DNA of 64,000 nt from Bacillota bacterium (GCA_029549985.1 JAKPIB010000037.1:94365-158364); one strand, 5' to 3'; numbered from the stretch's first letter, positions 1-9,367 are shown. Program-made: numbers and translations. The notes: generated by a model from the letters alone, not told the origin.

Positions 1-866
1 CTATAGCAGCAGAGAAGGAAGGGGACGAGGACAAGATCTTTGCAGGCCTCAACAGACTGACCGAAGAGGATCCCACCTTTACGGTCTCTAAAAACCTTGA
101 GACCAACCAGATGCTCATATCGGGTATCGGTGAAATGCACCTGGAGATCATTGCGAAGCGCCTGCAGAACAAGTTCGGAGTCACAGCCGTGTTCAAGGAT
201 CCCAAGGTCCCCTACAGGGAGACCATACGCAAGTCGATCAAGGCCGAAGGCAAGCACAAAAAGCAGAGCGGCGGCCATGGCCAGTATGGGCATGTCTGGA
301 TCGAGTTTGAGCCCCTTGAGACCACGGATAAGGACTTTGAGTTTGTTGACAAGATCGTAGGCGGCGTCGTACCCAGGCAGTATATCCCCGCAGTCGAAAA
401 GGGCCTGAGAGAATGCCTGTCCAACGGTGTCCTGGCCGGATATCCCACTGTCGGACTCAGGGCCACCTTGTATGACGGTTCCTATCACAGCGTCGACTCT
501 TCAGAAATGGCCTTCAAGGTAGCGGCCTCCCTGGCCTTCAAGAAGCTTGACCAGGCATCTCCGGTGCTCCTGGAGCCCATCATGAAGGCGGAAGTCGTGG
601 TTCCCGATGAATACATGGGAGATATCATCGGTGACCTGAACAGGCGCAGGGGCAGGATACTGGGCATGAACCCGGCCGGCCACGGGCTGCAGAAGGTCGA
701 GGCGGAAGTGCCTCAGGCTGAAATGTTCAAGTATGCTACCGATCTCAGGTCAATGACCCAGGCAAGAGGCAGCTTCAAGCTCACCTTTGTCAGGTACGAG
801 GAGGTTCCTGCCAACATCAGCGCCAAGATAATCGAGCAGGCAAGGCAGGAAGCCGCCCAGGAATAA
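1..866 (+). CDS. fusA: Elongation factor G-type GTPase, C-terminal part (5' end outside the window)
   Basis: The reading frame is open from base 3 and runs to TAA at 864-866, giving about 287 residues. This corresponds to the end of domain III and domains IV and V of an EF-G-family translocation GTPase; the GTP-binding domain lies upstream of the window. Visible hallmarks are GIGEMHLE, YRETI, QSGGHGQYGHVWIEFEP (domain IV tip region), MGDIIGDLNRRRG and the domain V stretch ending near TFVRYEEVP. The KHKKQSGGHG form and short C-terminus fit the EF-G-like paralogue common in Clostridia at least as well as canonical EF-G, which usually has QSGGRGQYG here. The canonical role is GTP-driven movement of tRNA-mRNA on the ribosome; paralogue roles are less clear. 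A rho-independent terminator follows 50 bases after the stop. Confidence 0.93.
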   Translation, partial: IAAEKEGDEDKIFAGLNRLTEEDPTFTVSKNLETNQMLISGIGEMHLEIIAKRLQNKFGVTAVFKDPKVPYRETIRKSIKAEGKHKKQSGGHGQYGHVWIEFEPLETTDKDFEFVDKIVGGVVPRQYIPAVEKGLRECLSNGVLAGYPTVGLRATLYDGSYHSVDSSEMAFKVAASLAFKKLDQASPVLLEPIMKAEVVVPDEYMGDIIGDLNRRRGRILGMNPAGHGLQKVEAEVPQAEMFKYATDLRSMTQARGSFKLTFVRYEEVPANISAKIIEQARQEAAQE

Positions 867-913
867 CCTGAAAGATGAGGCTTATGAGCCTGAGCAAAAT
901 AAATTAAAGGATA

Positions 914-949
914 ACTCCCCGATACATCTTGTCGGGGAGTGATTTTTTT
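914..949 (+). terminator. Rho-independent terminator after the EF-G gene
   Basis: Perfect 9-bp stem ACTCCCCGA / TCGGGGAGT (914-922 and 932-940) with a 9-nt loop, followed after GA by seven T residues (943-949). It separates the translation-factor gene from nagA. Confidence 0.92.
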
Positions 950-1013
950 GATTCAATATATCCATAAAGTCAGATAATGCACAAGCGGCACAGGATGCCA
1001 GGGGGGAGTAGCT

Positions 1014-2156
1014 ATGACCATATTCGGAAACGGCCTGATATTTCTGGAAGGCAGGTTCGAGGATGGCCTGGACCTGGTAGTGGATAATGGAAGGATAGCA
1101 GACATCATACCACGGGGGACGAGAAAGGACGGGGACTTTGTTGATGCCAAAGGCAGTTATATCGTGCCCGGCTTCATCGATATCCACATCCACGGGTCCG
1201 TGGGCTGTGACGTGATGGATGCGAGGTTCGATTCCCTTGAAAGAATAGCCGCATTTCTTGCAAAGAACGGGACCACGTCATTCTTGGCCACCACCATGAC
1301 CTTGAGTGCCGATGCCATAAGAAGCAGCATCAGGGCAGCAGCGGATTTCATGAAGCGGGACAGGGCTGCAGGCGCGCAGTGCCTGGGTATACACCTGGAG
1401 GGGCCCTTCCTCAACCCCGATGCAAAAGGTGCCCATGATGCAGCCTATCTCGCTGAGCCCTCAGTGGAAGGCTTCAATGAGATCGCCGGAGAGGATATCG
1501 ATATTATCCGCCTGGTCACCATAGCGCCGGAGCTGCCTGGCGCAGCCGAGCTGACATCATACCTCAGGGCCAGGGGCATCAAGGTTTCCATAGGGCATAC
1601 AAGGGCGGACTATGACACGGCCTGCAGGGCGATCGACCTTGGCATGGATCATACCTGCCACTTTTACAACGCCATGACACCGTTTAGGCACAGGGAGCCC
1701 GGAGTCGTGGGCGCTGTGCTGGATCACGGCGACAATACCATTGAGCTTATCTCAGACCTTGTACATATCCATCCGGCAGCTTTAAGGCTTGCCGTAAAGC
1801 TGAAAGGGTGCAGCAGCTGCGCCCTGATCACAGATGCGATGGCGGCAGCAGGCCTGGGGGACGGCATATACAGCCTAGGAGGGCTTGATGTACATGTTGA
1901 GAAGGGTGTTGCCCGCCTGAAGGACGGGACCCTTGCCGGCAGCACGCTGACCCAGGGCATGGCCTTGAAAAACATGGTCGGCATCGGAGTGCCTTTGGAA
2001 GACACCATTACGATGCTGACTTCCACTCCGGCTTCGATAATCGGTGTATCAGCCTTCAAGGGTTATCTTAAGGCAGGCTATGACGCCGATGTGGTCATAC
2101 TTGACCGTGACCTCAGTGTTGCTTCTACATATGTGAAAGGTATAAAACAACTTTGA
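1014..2156 (+). CDS. nagA: N-acetylglucosamine-6-phosphate deacetylase
   Basis: A 380-residue amidohydrolase-superfamily enzyme that removes acetate from GlcNAc-6-phosphate to give glucosamine-6-phosphate, the entry step for amino sugars and recycled peptidoglycan. The order of motifs is typical of NagA: a metal-binding HIHG near residue 58, HLEGPF, SIGHT, the substrate-site HTCHFYNAMTPF, and the LITDAM segment carrying the catalytic aspartate. Length matches the family (about 380-390). The ATG follows a purine-rich GGGGGGAG Shine-Dalgarno by 6 bases. No nagB is in the window. The MFS transporter gene starts 48 bases downstream on the same strand, so co-transcription is likely. The cytoplasmic location is inferred from the lack of a signal peptide. 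Confidence 0.93.
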   Translation: MTIFGNGLIFLEGRFEDGLDLVVDNGRIADIIPRGTRKDGDFVDAKGSYIVPGFIDIHIHGSVGCDVMDARFDSLERIAAFLAKNGTTSFLATTMTLSADAIRSSIRAAADFMKRDRAAGAQCLGIHLEGPFLNPDAKGAHDAAYLAEPSVEGFNEIAGEDIDIIRLVTIAPELPGAAELTSYLRARGIKVSIGHTRADYDTACRAIDLGMDHTCHFYNAMTPFRHREPGVVGAVLDHGDNTIELISDLVHIHPAALRLAVKLKGCSSCALITDAMAAAGLGDGIYSLGGLDVHVEKGVARLKDGTLAGSTLTQGMALKNMVGIGVPLEDTITMLTSTPASIIGVSAFKGYLKAGYDADVVILDRDLSVASTYVKGIKQL

Positions 2157-2204
2157 TCCAAAGATAAGTGCTTTTGATAAACGGCTGACCGGGGGTTTGG
2201 TTGC

Positions 2205-3584
2205 TTGAAAAACGACAAGTATTTGCTTTTCAAAAACTACAGTATAGATCGCGGCCTTATGCTCGACCTGAACCGGGTCATACTCGGGTCCGGGCTGGGC
2301 ATGGTATTTTTCAGTACGTACAATGGCGCACCTTTTTCAGGCTTTGTACGCAGCCTGGGTGTCGGAGATTTCATGTACGGCGTGCTTATGGCCTTTCCCG
2401 TGATGGGTGGCCTGTTTCAGGTACTTGCAGCCTACGTGCTGGAGCGCACGGGGCTGCGAAAGAAGCTGTTCCTGATAAGCGGTGTGATGCAGCGCATCGT
2501 GATCATACCCATAGTTTTGATTGCATACATCATGCCGCAGGAATACAAGCCCTTCACGATAGGGTTCATAATGCTGATGCTGCTGATCTCAGCCATTGGC
2601 GGTTCATTCAACGGCGTGACGTTTTTTTCATGGATGGCTTCTATCGTTCCCATCAACATACGGGGCAGGTTTTTCGGCCAAAGGCAGCTGTTTTTTACGA
2701 TAACGAGCCTACTTGGCGGATTGGCCCTGGGCTTCCTCCTGGACCTTATCGGAGGCAGCCTGGGCTATATCGTGGTGCTTATCATAGCGGCCATATTCGG
2801 CTTGCTGGATGTGGCTTGCTTTATAAGGATCGGTGACCCGCCTATGGACATACCGGACAGGAACATAAGCCTGCTCAAGGTATGGAAGGAGGCCCTGGGC
2901 CACCGCAACTTCAGGAAATACCTGATCTTCTGGTCGGTATGGACCTTTGCGGTCAACCTGTCCGCCCCCTTTTTCAATGACTACATGCTGAACTTCCTCA
3001 ATATGAAGTTCCTGCAGATAACCCTTCTGGCAAGCACCGTATACAGCATAGCCACCGTCTTCTCCGTCCGCAGATGGGGAAACATGATAGACAAGTACGG
3101 CAACAAGCCCGTCATGCAGATCTGTGGCCTTGGTGTCGTCCTTCTTCCGTTTCTGTGGATCTTCGTGACGCCTGCCACGATCGGTATGATAGCTCTTATA
3201 AACATGCTGTCAGGCCTGTTCTGGTGCGGAGTGGAGCTTACGGCAAACAATATGATGATCGGCTTGTCGCCTGAGAAAAACCGGTCCTTCTACATAGGCA
3301 GCTTTTCTATGGTGACAGCCATAATGGGCAGCATAGTGGCCTATTTCACCGGGGGCATACTGATGGAGTCCACCCATGCCCTGTTCGACCGGCTCAATAT
3401 CATGCTCCTCGGTTATCCTATCAGAAATTACCACCTGCTGTTCGTGATCACATCATTCTTAAGGGGCCTGGCCGTGATCTGCCTCCTGCCCGCAGTGGAA
3501 GAGGAGAACTCATCCTCCTCCGGCAAGCTCGTAAGGGACACGATGAACTCCATAAAGCGCAAAATAATGGGCTCTCTGACCTAG
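2205..3584 (+). CDS. Major facilitator superfamily transporter
   Basis: A 459-residue integral membrane protein with about 12 hydrophobic segments and the two-half layout of MFS permeases. A basic loop after the second segment (LERTGLRKKL) and NIRGRFFGQRQ in the middle resemble MFS cytoplasmic loops. The substrate cannot be read from sequence. Its position just after nagA suggests a sugar or amino sugar derivative, but this is inference from neighbourhood only. The start is TTG at 2205, about 9 bases after GGGGG; no good ATG lies nearby. The stop overlaps by four bases the stop of the convergent transglutaminase gene, and both stops lie inside one inverted repeat. Confidence 0.82.
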   Translation: MKNDKYLLFKNYSIDRGLMLDLNRVILGSGLGMVFFSTYNGAPFSGFVRSLGVGDFMYGVLMAFPVMGGLFQVLAAYVLERTGLRKKLFLISGVMQRIVIIPIVLIAYIMPQEYKPFTIGFIMLMLLISAIGGSFNGVTFFSWMASIVPINIRGRFFGQRQLFFTITSLLGGLALGFLLDLIGGSLGYIVVLIIAAIFGLLDVACFIRIGDPPMDIPDRNISLLKVWKEALGHRNFRKYLIFWSVWTFAVNLSAPFFNDYMLNFLNMKFLQITLLASTVYSIATVFSVRRWGNMIDKYGNKPVMQICGLGVVLLPFLWIFVTPATIGMIALINMLSGLFWCGVELTANNMMIGLSPEKNRSFYIGSFSMVTAIMGSIVAYFTGGILMESTHALFDRLNIMLLGYPIRNYHLLFVITSFLRGLAVICLLPAVEEENSSSSGKLVRDTMNSIKRKIMGSLT

Positions 3585-3592
3585 AGAGCCCA
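3561..3592 (-). terminator. Terminator for the minus-strand transglutaminase operon, embedded in the overlapping gene ends
   Basis: A perfect 10-bp inverted repeat, TGGGCTCTCT (3568-3577) and AGAGAGCCCA (3583-3592), with a 5-nt loop contains the stop codons of both convergent genes. Read on the minus strand it is followed by TTATTTTG, a T-rich tail (plus-strand AAAATAA at 3561-3567). On the plus strand no T tract follows, so it should act mainly for the minus-strand operon. Confidence 0.7.
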
Positions 3593-5911
3593 TGGTTCGA
3601 ATCTGCGCCTGAGCGTACATACAATGAAGCGGGGGTAGCCTAGAACCTTGCGGACGGAATGCAGCAAATGGCTGTAAAATGCTTTCATGTGTTCTATATC
3701 ATCCATTTGCAGCTGCCTATGGCCAAACTCGCTTTCCACCAACAGCTTCGATATGTCCGTCATAGTGCCTTCAGGGTTGACCAGCCATGTGTCGACCCTT
3801 TCTGCATATCTATAGGGGGTTTCACCGGTTTTTATCGGCTTTTCGTAGAGCTTGAGCAGCCACAGTATCTCACGGTAATAGTAATGCAGTTGCTTGTTGA
3901 GCGGCATACGGAGGATCCGCCGGTGCCTGAGGCTGCTGATGATCAGTATGAGGAGCATGACAGCGACTATCCCGGACAGGGCCAGGGATGCCGCCAGGCC
4001 TATATCGTACCAGGACAGGGGCCTGTTTACCTGGGGAGGCTTGGCGGGCTGGGGAGGCTTGTTGGTTTCCTCCCTATGCTTTTGCTCATAATAATGCCTC
4101 CAGTATTCCTCCCAGTACCGGTCGTAATAGGGATCACCGCCGCTGGGTGAAGACGGGTCGCCCGATGAACCGGATGGCGTGGGATCGAAGGTGAGCCAGC
4201 CGATCTCCGGGAAATATACCTCTACCCAGGCATGGCCGTTAGTGTTGCGGACCTCGTACAATCCGTCCTTGTTCTGCTTTGAAGGCATCAGGTATCCTTC
4301 GATATATCGGGTCGGCACTCCGGCCACCCGTCCCATGACAGCCAGGGCAGAGGCAAAGTAGGTGCAGTATCCCCGCTGCAGATCAAACAGGAAATAATCC
4401 ACGAAATCCTTTCCTGAGGGCGTGGCCTGCGGGGCAAGCGTATAATCGTAATTGGCTTTCAGGTATTCCTGTATGGCAACGATCTTGTCATAGGCCGTAT
4501 CCTTGCCTTCGGTTATCAATTCTACGAGCTGTTTGGTCCTCTCTGTCACTGATTCAGGCACCCTGGTGTAATTCTCCCGGATATACTTCAGCTTCTCAGC
4601 ATAAGCAGGATTGTTGTAGTATGAGTTTACAGGCCGGCTCCAGTCAAGGGTAGGGGAGGATTCCCTAATATAGGCGGTAAACTCCGAGCTTATGCCGGTG
4701 TTGGGTATCATAGCGGTGATCGTATAGGGCTCATCCGGTGATATATCACGGGTCGTGAACATCTCGCCCCTCGTGTTGTAGTAAGGGGTCGATGCCCCTT
4801 TCACGGTTTCAAGGCCTGTAGGATGCATGGGATGGAAGATGGTTGAGATCTTTATGCCTGCATGGATTATAACGGCCTTTGCGGTGCGATAATACAGGAC
4901 GTTCAGGAGCTTTTCATCAACCTCTCTCCATATGGGCTCATCCAGGTCATAGGCCAGGGACCTTGCCTGTTTCCAGGCGTTGTCCCTGTACTTGTAGCGC
5001 AGGTCCTCTACGGTGTCAAGCCACGCAGACCCTGTGTATTCGTTCAATATGGATCCCCTTAGGTAAAGCGGGAAGGGGGCGTCGACCAGCAGGGCAAGAT
5101 CGGTGTTTTGCATAACCGGGCCGCCAAGCTGGCTGGATGAGGAGGGGAACCCGGTCTGGGACAGGCGGAAGGGCTGCCTGGGCTCATTGAATCCAAAGGC
5201 GTCATTCACCCTCTCCTCAAAACGGTCGACCTGCTCAACAAGGTACTTCCATTTCAGGTTTTTGGATTTCTGGCTTGGTATGAGAAAGCCGGATGTGATC
5301 ACTATCGCGGCAGCCAGTAGGAGGGTACAGGCCTGCCAGTAGCCGCGGGGGGGCATCCTGAACTTCTTTGAAAGGCTTTCGTGATAGCTTGAGCCCCACA
5401 TAAGGATGCTTCCCAGGGCATATAGGCGGATATAGGTGCTTATCTCCTCATTGCCCATGAACCACAGGCCGATATAGGAGGCAGTGCCTATGATGAAAGG
5501 GATGGTGAACAGGCGCAGCCTTACGGCAAGGACATGGAAAATCGCTCCTGTAGCGATCGTTATGAAGAGCAGGGAAGCAAGCCTGTAATCCGGATCGTAA
5601 TGGGTATAGCGCATGGCATACTGCCAGAGCCAGTTGAAAAAGGCTATGGCATCTGTAACCATATCCCCGCCGCTGACTGCCAGTAATATCAACAGCATGC
5701 CTATAACCAGAAGGGGTATGCACAGAAGAGCTGTCAGCCTGTTGTACAGGGCAGCCTTCAGTACGAAAAACACTGCTGTGGTTATGACGAGCACCTCAAT
5801 AATGCTGAACACTACACGGAGCGAGTACAAAATAGCTGAGCTTAAGCTGCCGGCCAGCAGACACAGCAGTATGCACTCGGTAAGTATCGATGCAAAAGCG
5901 GCTTTTTTCAT
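3581..5911 (-). CDS. Membrane-anchored transglutaminase-like protein with DUF4129-like tail
   Basis: A 776-residue protein of the TgpA / YebA type. Residues 1 to about 215 hold several transmembrane segments. A large extracellular region follows, with a transglutaminase core carrying a complete Cys-His-Asp triad: Cys516 in GYCTYF, His560 in GHAWVEVYF and Asp576 in TFDPTP. A Pro/Ser/Tyr-rich linker leads to another membrane segment near residue 655 and a cytosolic DUF4129-like tail (YYYREILWLLKLYEKP). Related proteins are proposed to cross-link or cleave surface proteins; the substrate here is unknown. It is the last gene of a moxR-DUF58-transglutaminase operon and overlaps the DUF58 gene by four bases, implying translational coupling. 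Confidence 0.9.
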   Translation of the reverse strand: MKKAAFASILTECILLCLLAGSLSSAILYSLRVVFSIIEVLVITTAVFFVLKAALYNRLTALLCIPLLVIGMLLILLAVSGGDMVTDAIAFFNWLWQYAMRYTHYDPDYRLASLLFITIATGAIFHVLAVRLRLFTIPFIIGTASYIGLWFMGNEEISTYIRLYALGSILMWGSSYHESLSKKFRMPPRGYWQACTLLLAAAIVITSGFLIPSQKSKNLKWKYLVEQVDRFEERVNDAFGFNEPRQPFRLSQTGFPSSSSQLGGPVMQNTDLALLVDAPFPLYLRGSILNEYTGSAWLDTVEDLRYKYRDNAWKQARSLAYDLDEPIWREVDEKLLNVLYYRTAKAVIIHAGIKISTIFHPMHPTGLETVKGASTPYYNTRGEMFTTRDISPDEPYTITAMIPNTGISSEFTAYIRESSPTLDWSRPVNSYYNNPAYAEKLKYIRENYTRVPESVTERTKQLVELITEGKDTAYDKIVAIQEYLKANYDYTLAPQATPSGKDFVDYFLFDLQRGYCTYFASALAVMGRVAGVPTRYIEGYLMPSKQNKDGLYEVRNTNGHAWVEVYFPEIGWLTFDPTPSGSSGDPSSPSGGDPYYDRYWEEYWRHYYEQKHREETNKPPQPAKPPQVNRPLSWYDIGLAASLALSGIVAVMLLILIISSLRHRRILRMPLNKQLHYYYREILWLLKLYEKPIKTGETPYRYAERVDTWLVNPEGTMTDISKLLVESEFGHRQLQMDDIEHMKAFYSHLLHSVRKVLGYPRFIVCTLRRRFEPWAL

Positions 5912-7125
5912 AATATCGCCTCCAGTGCCTGATCCACTCGCTGGTCGGTATATATGAGAAAGGCTGGTATATCCTTCAGCCTGAGCTCTTCAAGCATCTT
6001 GAACTGGTTATCGCTTATATGTTCCCGGTGCTGGACCAGAAAGACCATGGGGTACACCCCGGTCTGTTTCAGGATGCACAGGCTGTTGTAGAGGATAAAC
6101 TCAAGCTTTTGGACGATCAGGATTATGCTGCCCTGCCTGTGGAAGGAGGGTGACTCTATTTTCATTATGTCTGACATGGAAAAGGGGCTGTCAAAGGCCA
6201 TACCTGACAGGTATTCGTAAAAGGCATGAAAATCCTGGGGGTCCTTCCCCGTGATATCATGACGCTCACTGTTGTATACGATAAGCTTCAGGGGCAGCCA
6301 CCTGTTCAGTATGTAATGGATAAGGGCAGTAGCCGTCTCCACTATCTGATCCTCCAGCTGATATCCGGCTATGCCCGGTATGGTGCCTGGCGTTGTCTCG
6401 ATAAAGAGTAGGGTCTGCGGCTGGGTAGTCATTTCATAGTTCATCACATAAAGCTCCTGGAGCTTGGATGAGATCTTCCAGTGGATCTTTTTCATGGGAT
6501 CGCTGTACTGATACTGCCTTATGTCGGATATATTGGCTGCTTCATCGGTCTTGCTGAGTTGGGTGTTGTGCATGCCCTCCATGGGTATATGGGGCAGGGG
6601 GAGATCGATCAGCCTGATTATCCTTGGGTATACCTTCAGGACAGGCAGCTTGTGATATATCTTTTTGGTCAGGTCCATACTGAATCTGAACAGGCCGAAC
6701 ATGTCACTCACCTCGACGCGGACCATGCCCAGCGGATAGGTGCCCCGCAGTGAGCATACGAAGCTGTTGGTGATCTCGCCATGCTGAAAGGGAAGGATCG
6801 ACAGGTAGCCGACCTCCTCATCGCCGGTGAGGCAGGACATGGGGGTACGGTAGTATACCTTTATGAGCGGGTAGATGAAAGGCTTGTCATTGTGGATCTG
6901 CAGCCTGAGCTCAGCCCTTTCGCCCTTCTGCACACAGTCCGGAGTGACGGTCTGCAGGTACTTGAAGCCAAACAGCACCCAGATGTTGGTAATGACCGCG
7001 TAAAGTGTTATGGCAAGCAGGATCCCAAAGCATATGTAGTAGATATATTCACCGGTATAAAGGCCTGCAAACAGTGTGAAAAGGGCAGCCGCTCCAAACA
7101 CGATCCTTTTCAGCCAGTCCTTCAT
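5908..7125 (-). CDS. DUF58 domain protein, membrane-anchored
   Basis: A 405-residue protein with two hydrophobic segments at the N-terminus (about residues 8-50), then a beta-rich stretch and the DUF58 signature YSDPMKKIHWKISSKLQELY near residue 200. DUF58 is related to the von Willebrand factor A fold. It is nearly always encoded beside a MoxR ATPase and often beside a transglutaminase, as here. Its biochemical role is not established; a part in envelope protein maturation is the usual inference. Both ends overlap neighbouring genes by four bases (ATGA), so the three genes are translationally coupled. Confidence 0.9.
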   Translation of the reverse strand: MKDWLKRIVFGAAALFTLFAGLYTGEYIYYICFGILLAITLYAVITNIWVLFGFKYLQTVTPDCVQKGERAELRLQIHNDKPFIYPLIKVYYRTPMSCLTGDEEVGYLSILPFQHGEITNSFVCSLRGTYPLGMVRVEVSDMFGLFRFSMDLTKKIYHKLPVLKVYPRIIRLIDLPLPHIPMEGMHNTQLSKTDEAANISDIRQYQYSDPMKKIHWKISSKLQELYVMNYEMTTQPQTLLFIETTPGTIPGIAGYQLEDQIVETATALIHYILNRWLPLKLIVYNSERHDITGKDPQDFHAFYEYLSGMAFDSPFSMSDIMKIESPSFHRQGSIILIVQKLEFILYNSLCILKQTGVYPMVFLVQHREHISDNQFKMLEELRLKDIPAFLIYTDQRVDQALEAIL

Positions 7126-8066
7126 GATGATGTCACCGGCACATGCAGGGTATTGATAATGGACCTGAGGACTCGTTCCGCGGTCATCTGGTTGAGCCTG
7201 GCCTCAGGCTTCAGGATCAGGCGGTGGGCCAGAACCGGCTCCGTCATCCTTTGTACGTCATCGGGGATCACATAATCCCTGCCCTGGAGCAGGGCGTATC
7301 CCTGGGAGGCCCTCATCAGGTACAATGCGCCCCTCGGGCTTGCCCCGAGGCTTAAGTCCTTGTGTTCACGGGTCAGGGCCACAATGTCCGATATGTATTC
7401 CTTGACAGGCTCTGCAACCTTGATAGTGGCGACCAGCTCCTGCAGCCGGCTTATATCCTCTGCCGATGCTACCGGCTTTAGGTCCGTGAGGGGGTTCTCA
7501 GTCTGGAACCTGGACAGGATATGCATTTCTTCACGTTTGGTGGGATAGCCCATGGTCACCTTGATCATAAACCGGTCCAGCTGGGCTTCCGGCAGGGGGA
7601 AGGTGCCTATGTATTCGACAGGGTTCTGGGTGGCGAGCACCATGAAGGGCTGGGGCACCTTATAGGTCGTACCGTCTACGGTCACCTGGCCCTCTTCCAT
7701 GACCTCCAGCATGCTGGACTGGGTTTTAGGCGAAGTCCTGTTTATCTCATCCGCCAGGATTATCTGGTTCATCACCATGCCCGGCCGGAATTCCATCTGG
7801 CCTGTTTTGAAATTGTATATGGAAAAGCCGGTAATGTCCGATGGGAGCACATCAGGTGTGAACTGGATCCGCTTGAAGCTCAGGTTGAGCGATTTTGCCA
7901 GGGAGGACACCAGCATGGTCTTGCCCACCCCGGGCACATCTTCAATGAGCACATGGCCACGGCTGAGCAAGGCTATCAGGATGAGCCTGATGGGCTCGCT
8001 TTTTCCGACAATGACCTGCTCGATGTTTTCCTGGATCTTCTTCAGGAGCATGACTGCTTTCTCCAT
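7122..8066 (-). CDS. MoxR-family AAA+ ATPase (first copy)
   Basis: A 314-residue AAA+ ATPase of the MoxR family. Walker A is DVPGVGKT (residues 43-50), Walker B is ILADEINR (103-110), and a sensor-like ATQNP follows. The C-terminal lid region contains SPRGALYLM, typical of the family. MoxR proteins are thought to act as chaperones that load or remodel VWA-domain partners; here the partner is probably the adjacent DUF58 protein. It is the first gene of the minus-strand operon, with a good promoter candidate at 8137-8165. A second MoxR gene (34644-35618) lies in another operon of this window. Confidence 0.94.
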   Translation of the reverse strand: MEKAVMLLKKIQENIEQVIVGKSEPIRLILIALLSRGHVLIEDVPGVGKTMLVSSLAKSLNLSFKRIQFTPDVLPSDITGFSIYNFKTGQMEFRPGMVMNQIILADEINRTSPKTQSSMLEVMEEGQVTVDGTTYKVPQPFMVLATQNPVEYIGTFPLPEAQLDRFMIKVTMGYPTKREEMHILSRFQTENPLTDLKPVASAEDISRLQELVATIKVAEPVKEYISDIVALTREHKDLSLGASPRGALYLMRASQGYALLQGRDYVIPDDVQRMTEPVLAHRLILKPEARLNQMTAERVLRSIINTLHVPVTSS

Positions 8067-8136
8067 AGCAACACTTCCTTCCTCGCATAGTTGAATAAGT
8101 AAATCCTGTATATACTAAATATGTATATCTACCTAT

Positions 8137-8165
8137 ATATTAATATGTTACTAAAAACTTGGCAA
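8137..8165 (-). promoter_or_regulatory. Candidate sigma-A promoter for the moxR-DUF58-transglutaminase operon
   Basis: On the minus strand TTGCCA (8165-8160, five of six to TTGACA) and TAATAT (8142-8137) are separated by 17 bases. The expected start of transcription lies about 60 bases before the moxR start codon. The surrounding region 8100-8160 is very AT-rich. Confidence 0.5.
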
Positions 8166-8313
8166 CGTGGACTGTCGATTTGTAACGGATATTTAAAGTT
8201 TATTTAATGTTTTTTGTAGAAAAAATCCCGGTACTGAAGTATGATGTAAATGGCAGAAAGCGAAAGCAGCGTGCTTTTGGACCATATCAGACTACAGTAA
8301 GGAAGGGTCTTGC

Positions 8314-9123
8314 ATGACAGACTTGGACAGGCAAGTCATCTCCGATTGGCTGGATACCAGGGCATTCGGCAGAAACATCGAGGTGCATGAAACGATAGGC
8401 TCAACCAACAAAAGGGCCAGGGACCTGGCCCTGGCGGGCGCTCCCAACGGGACAGTGGTGGTTGCCGATGAACAGGTCGATGGCAGGGGCAGGCGGGGCA
8501 GGTCCTGGCTATCTCCCAAGGGGACCGGCATCTGGATGTCGGTGGTCATAAGGCCGGGGTTTGAGGCAAGCTTAGCCCCCAGGATAACGGTGATAGCCGC
8601 CTTGAGCATATCCGAGGCCGTGTATGTGGCAACAGGCTGCAGGCCGTCGATAAAATGGCCCAATGACCTGATCATGGGCAATAAGAAGGTATGCGGCATA
8701 CTGACGGAGATCAAGGCGGATGACTCATATACAGACTATGTGATAGCCGGCATAGGGCTTAATGTGAGCACACGCACCGACCAGTTCCCCGGTGACCTTG
8801 CTATGTCAGCCACATCCATATACGAGGAGACCGGTACACTGCCGGACCGGAACCGGCTTATTGCAGACATTTTGAACTCCTTTGAATATATGTATGAGAG
8901 CCTTACCCAACCCGGCGGATTTGACAGGCTCAGGATGCAGTACCGGGACCTTTGCCTGACCCTGGGCAGGAGAGTGCGGATCAGCGGCGTAAATGAGGAG
9001 TTTGAGGCCATTGCCAAGGATATATCGGATGACTGCGCGCTTGTTGTGGAGCTGGATGACGGCACGAAAAGAGAAATCCTTTCGGGGGATGTTTCAGTAC
9101 GCGGGATCGCGGGTTATATATAG
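8314..9123 (+). CDS. birA: Biotin--[acetyl-CoA-carboxylase] ligase
   Basis: A 269-residue biotin protein ligase that activates biotin with ATP and attaches it to a lysine of biotin carboxyl carrier proteins. The N-terminal GSTN, the biotinyl-AMP loop GRGRRGRSW, SIKWPNDL, KVCGILTE and IAGIGLNV are all present, followed by a C-terminal SH3-like domain (last 50 residues). There is no helix-turn-helix domain before the catalytic domain, so this is a class I ligase without repressor function. The ATG is preceded by AAGGAAGGG at good spacing. It is monocistronic as far as can be seen. Confidence 0.94.
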   Translation: MTDLDRQVISDWLDTRAFGRNIEVHETIGSTNKRARDLALAGAPNGTVVVADEQVDGRGRRGRSWLSPKGTGIWMSVVIRPGFEASLAPRITVIAALSISEAVYVATGCRPSIKWPNDLIMGNKKVCGILTEIKADDSYTDYVIAGIGLNVSTRTDQFPGDLAMSATSIYEETGTLPDRNRLIADILNSFEYMYESLTQPGGFDRLRMQYRDLCLTLGRRVRISGVNEEFEAIAKDISDDCALVVELDDGTKREILSGDVSVRGIAGYI

Positions 9124-9275
9124 ACCGGTGGCCGGACAAGGCGGGGCTTATGGCAGATGCAATTTATACGTATAAGAAATGCAGTAAATACATATAAATT
9201 CAGAAGGTTTGTTTGCTGCAGAGACACATATGCAAATGAAGGCTGATTTTCAGCCGATATGATTGCTAGAAGCCT

Positions 9276-9304
9276 TTGCTTTTATCAAAGTTGTAGACTA
9301 ATAT
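9276..9304 (+). promoter_or_regulatory. Candidate promoter for the ABC exporter pair
   Basis: TTGCTT (9276-9281) and TAATAT (9299-9304) are separated by 17 bases, about 65 bases before the first exporter gene. Each hexamer matches consensus at only four positions, so support is modest. Confidence 0.35.
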
Positions 9305-9367
9305 AAAGGAAACTCCCATGTATTTTAGTAGAAATCGGGGTACATACCTGCAATACGGAGGTTCATC

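Noticed and set aside
39..360. Arg/Ser-rich short frame at the left edge
   Set aside because: Out-of-frame shadow of the EF-G gene.
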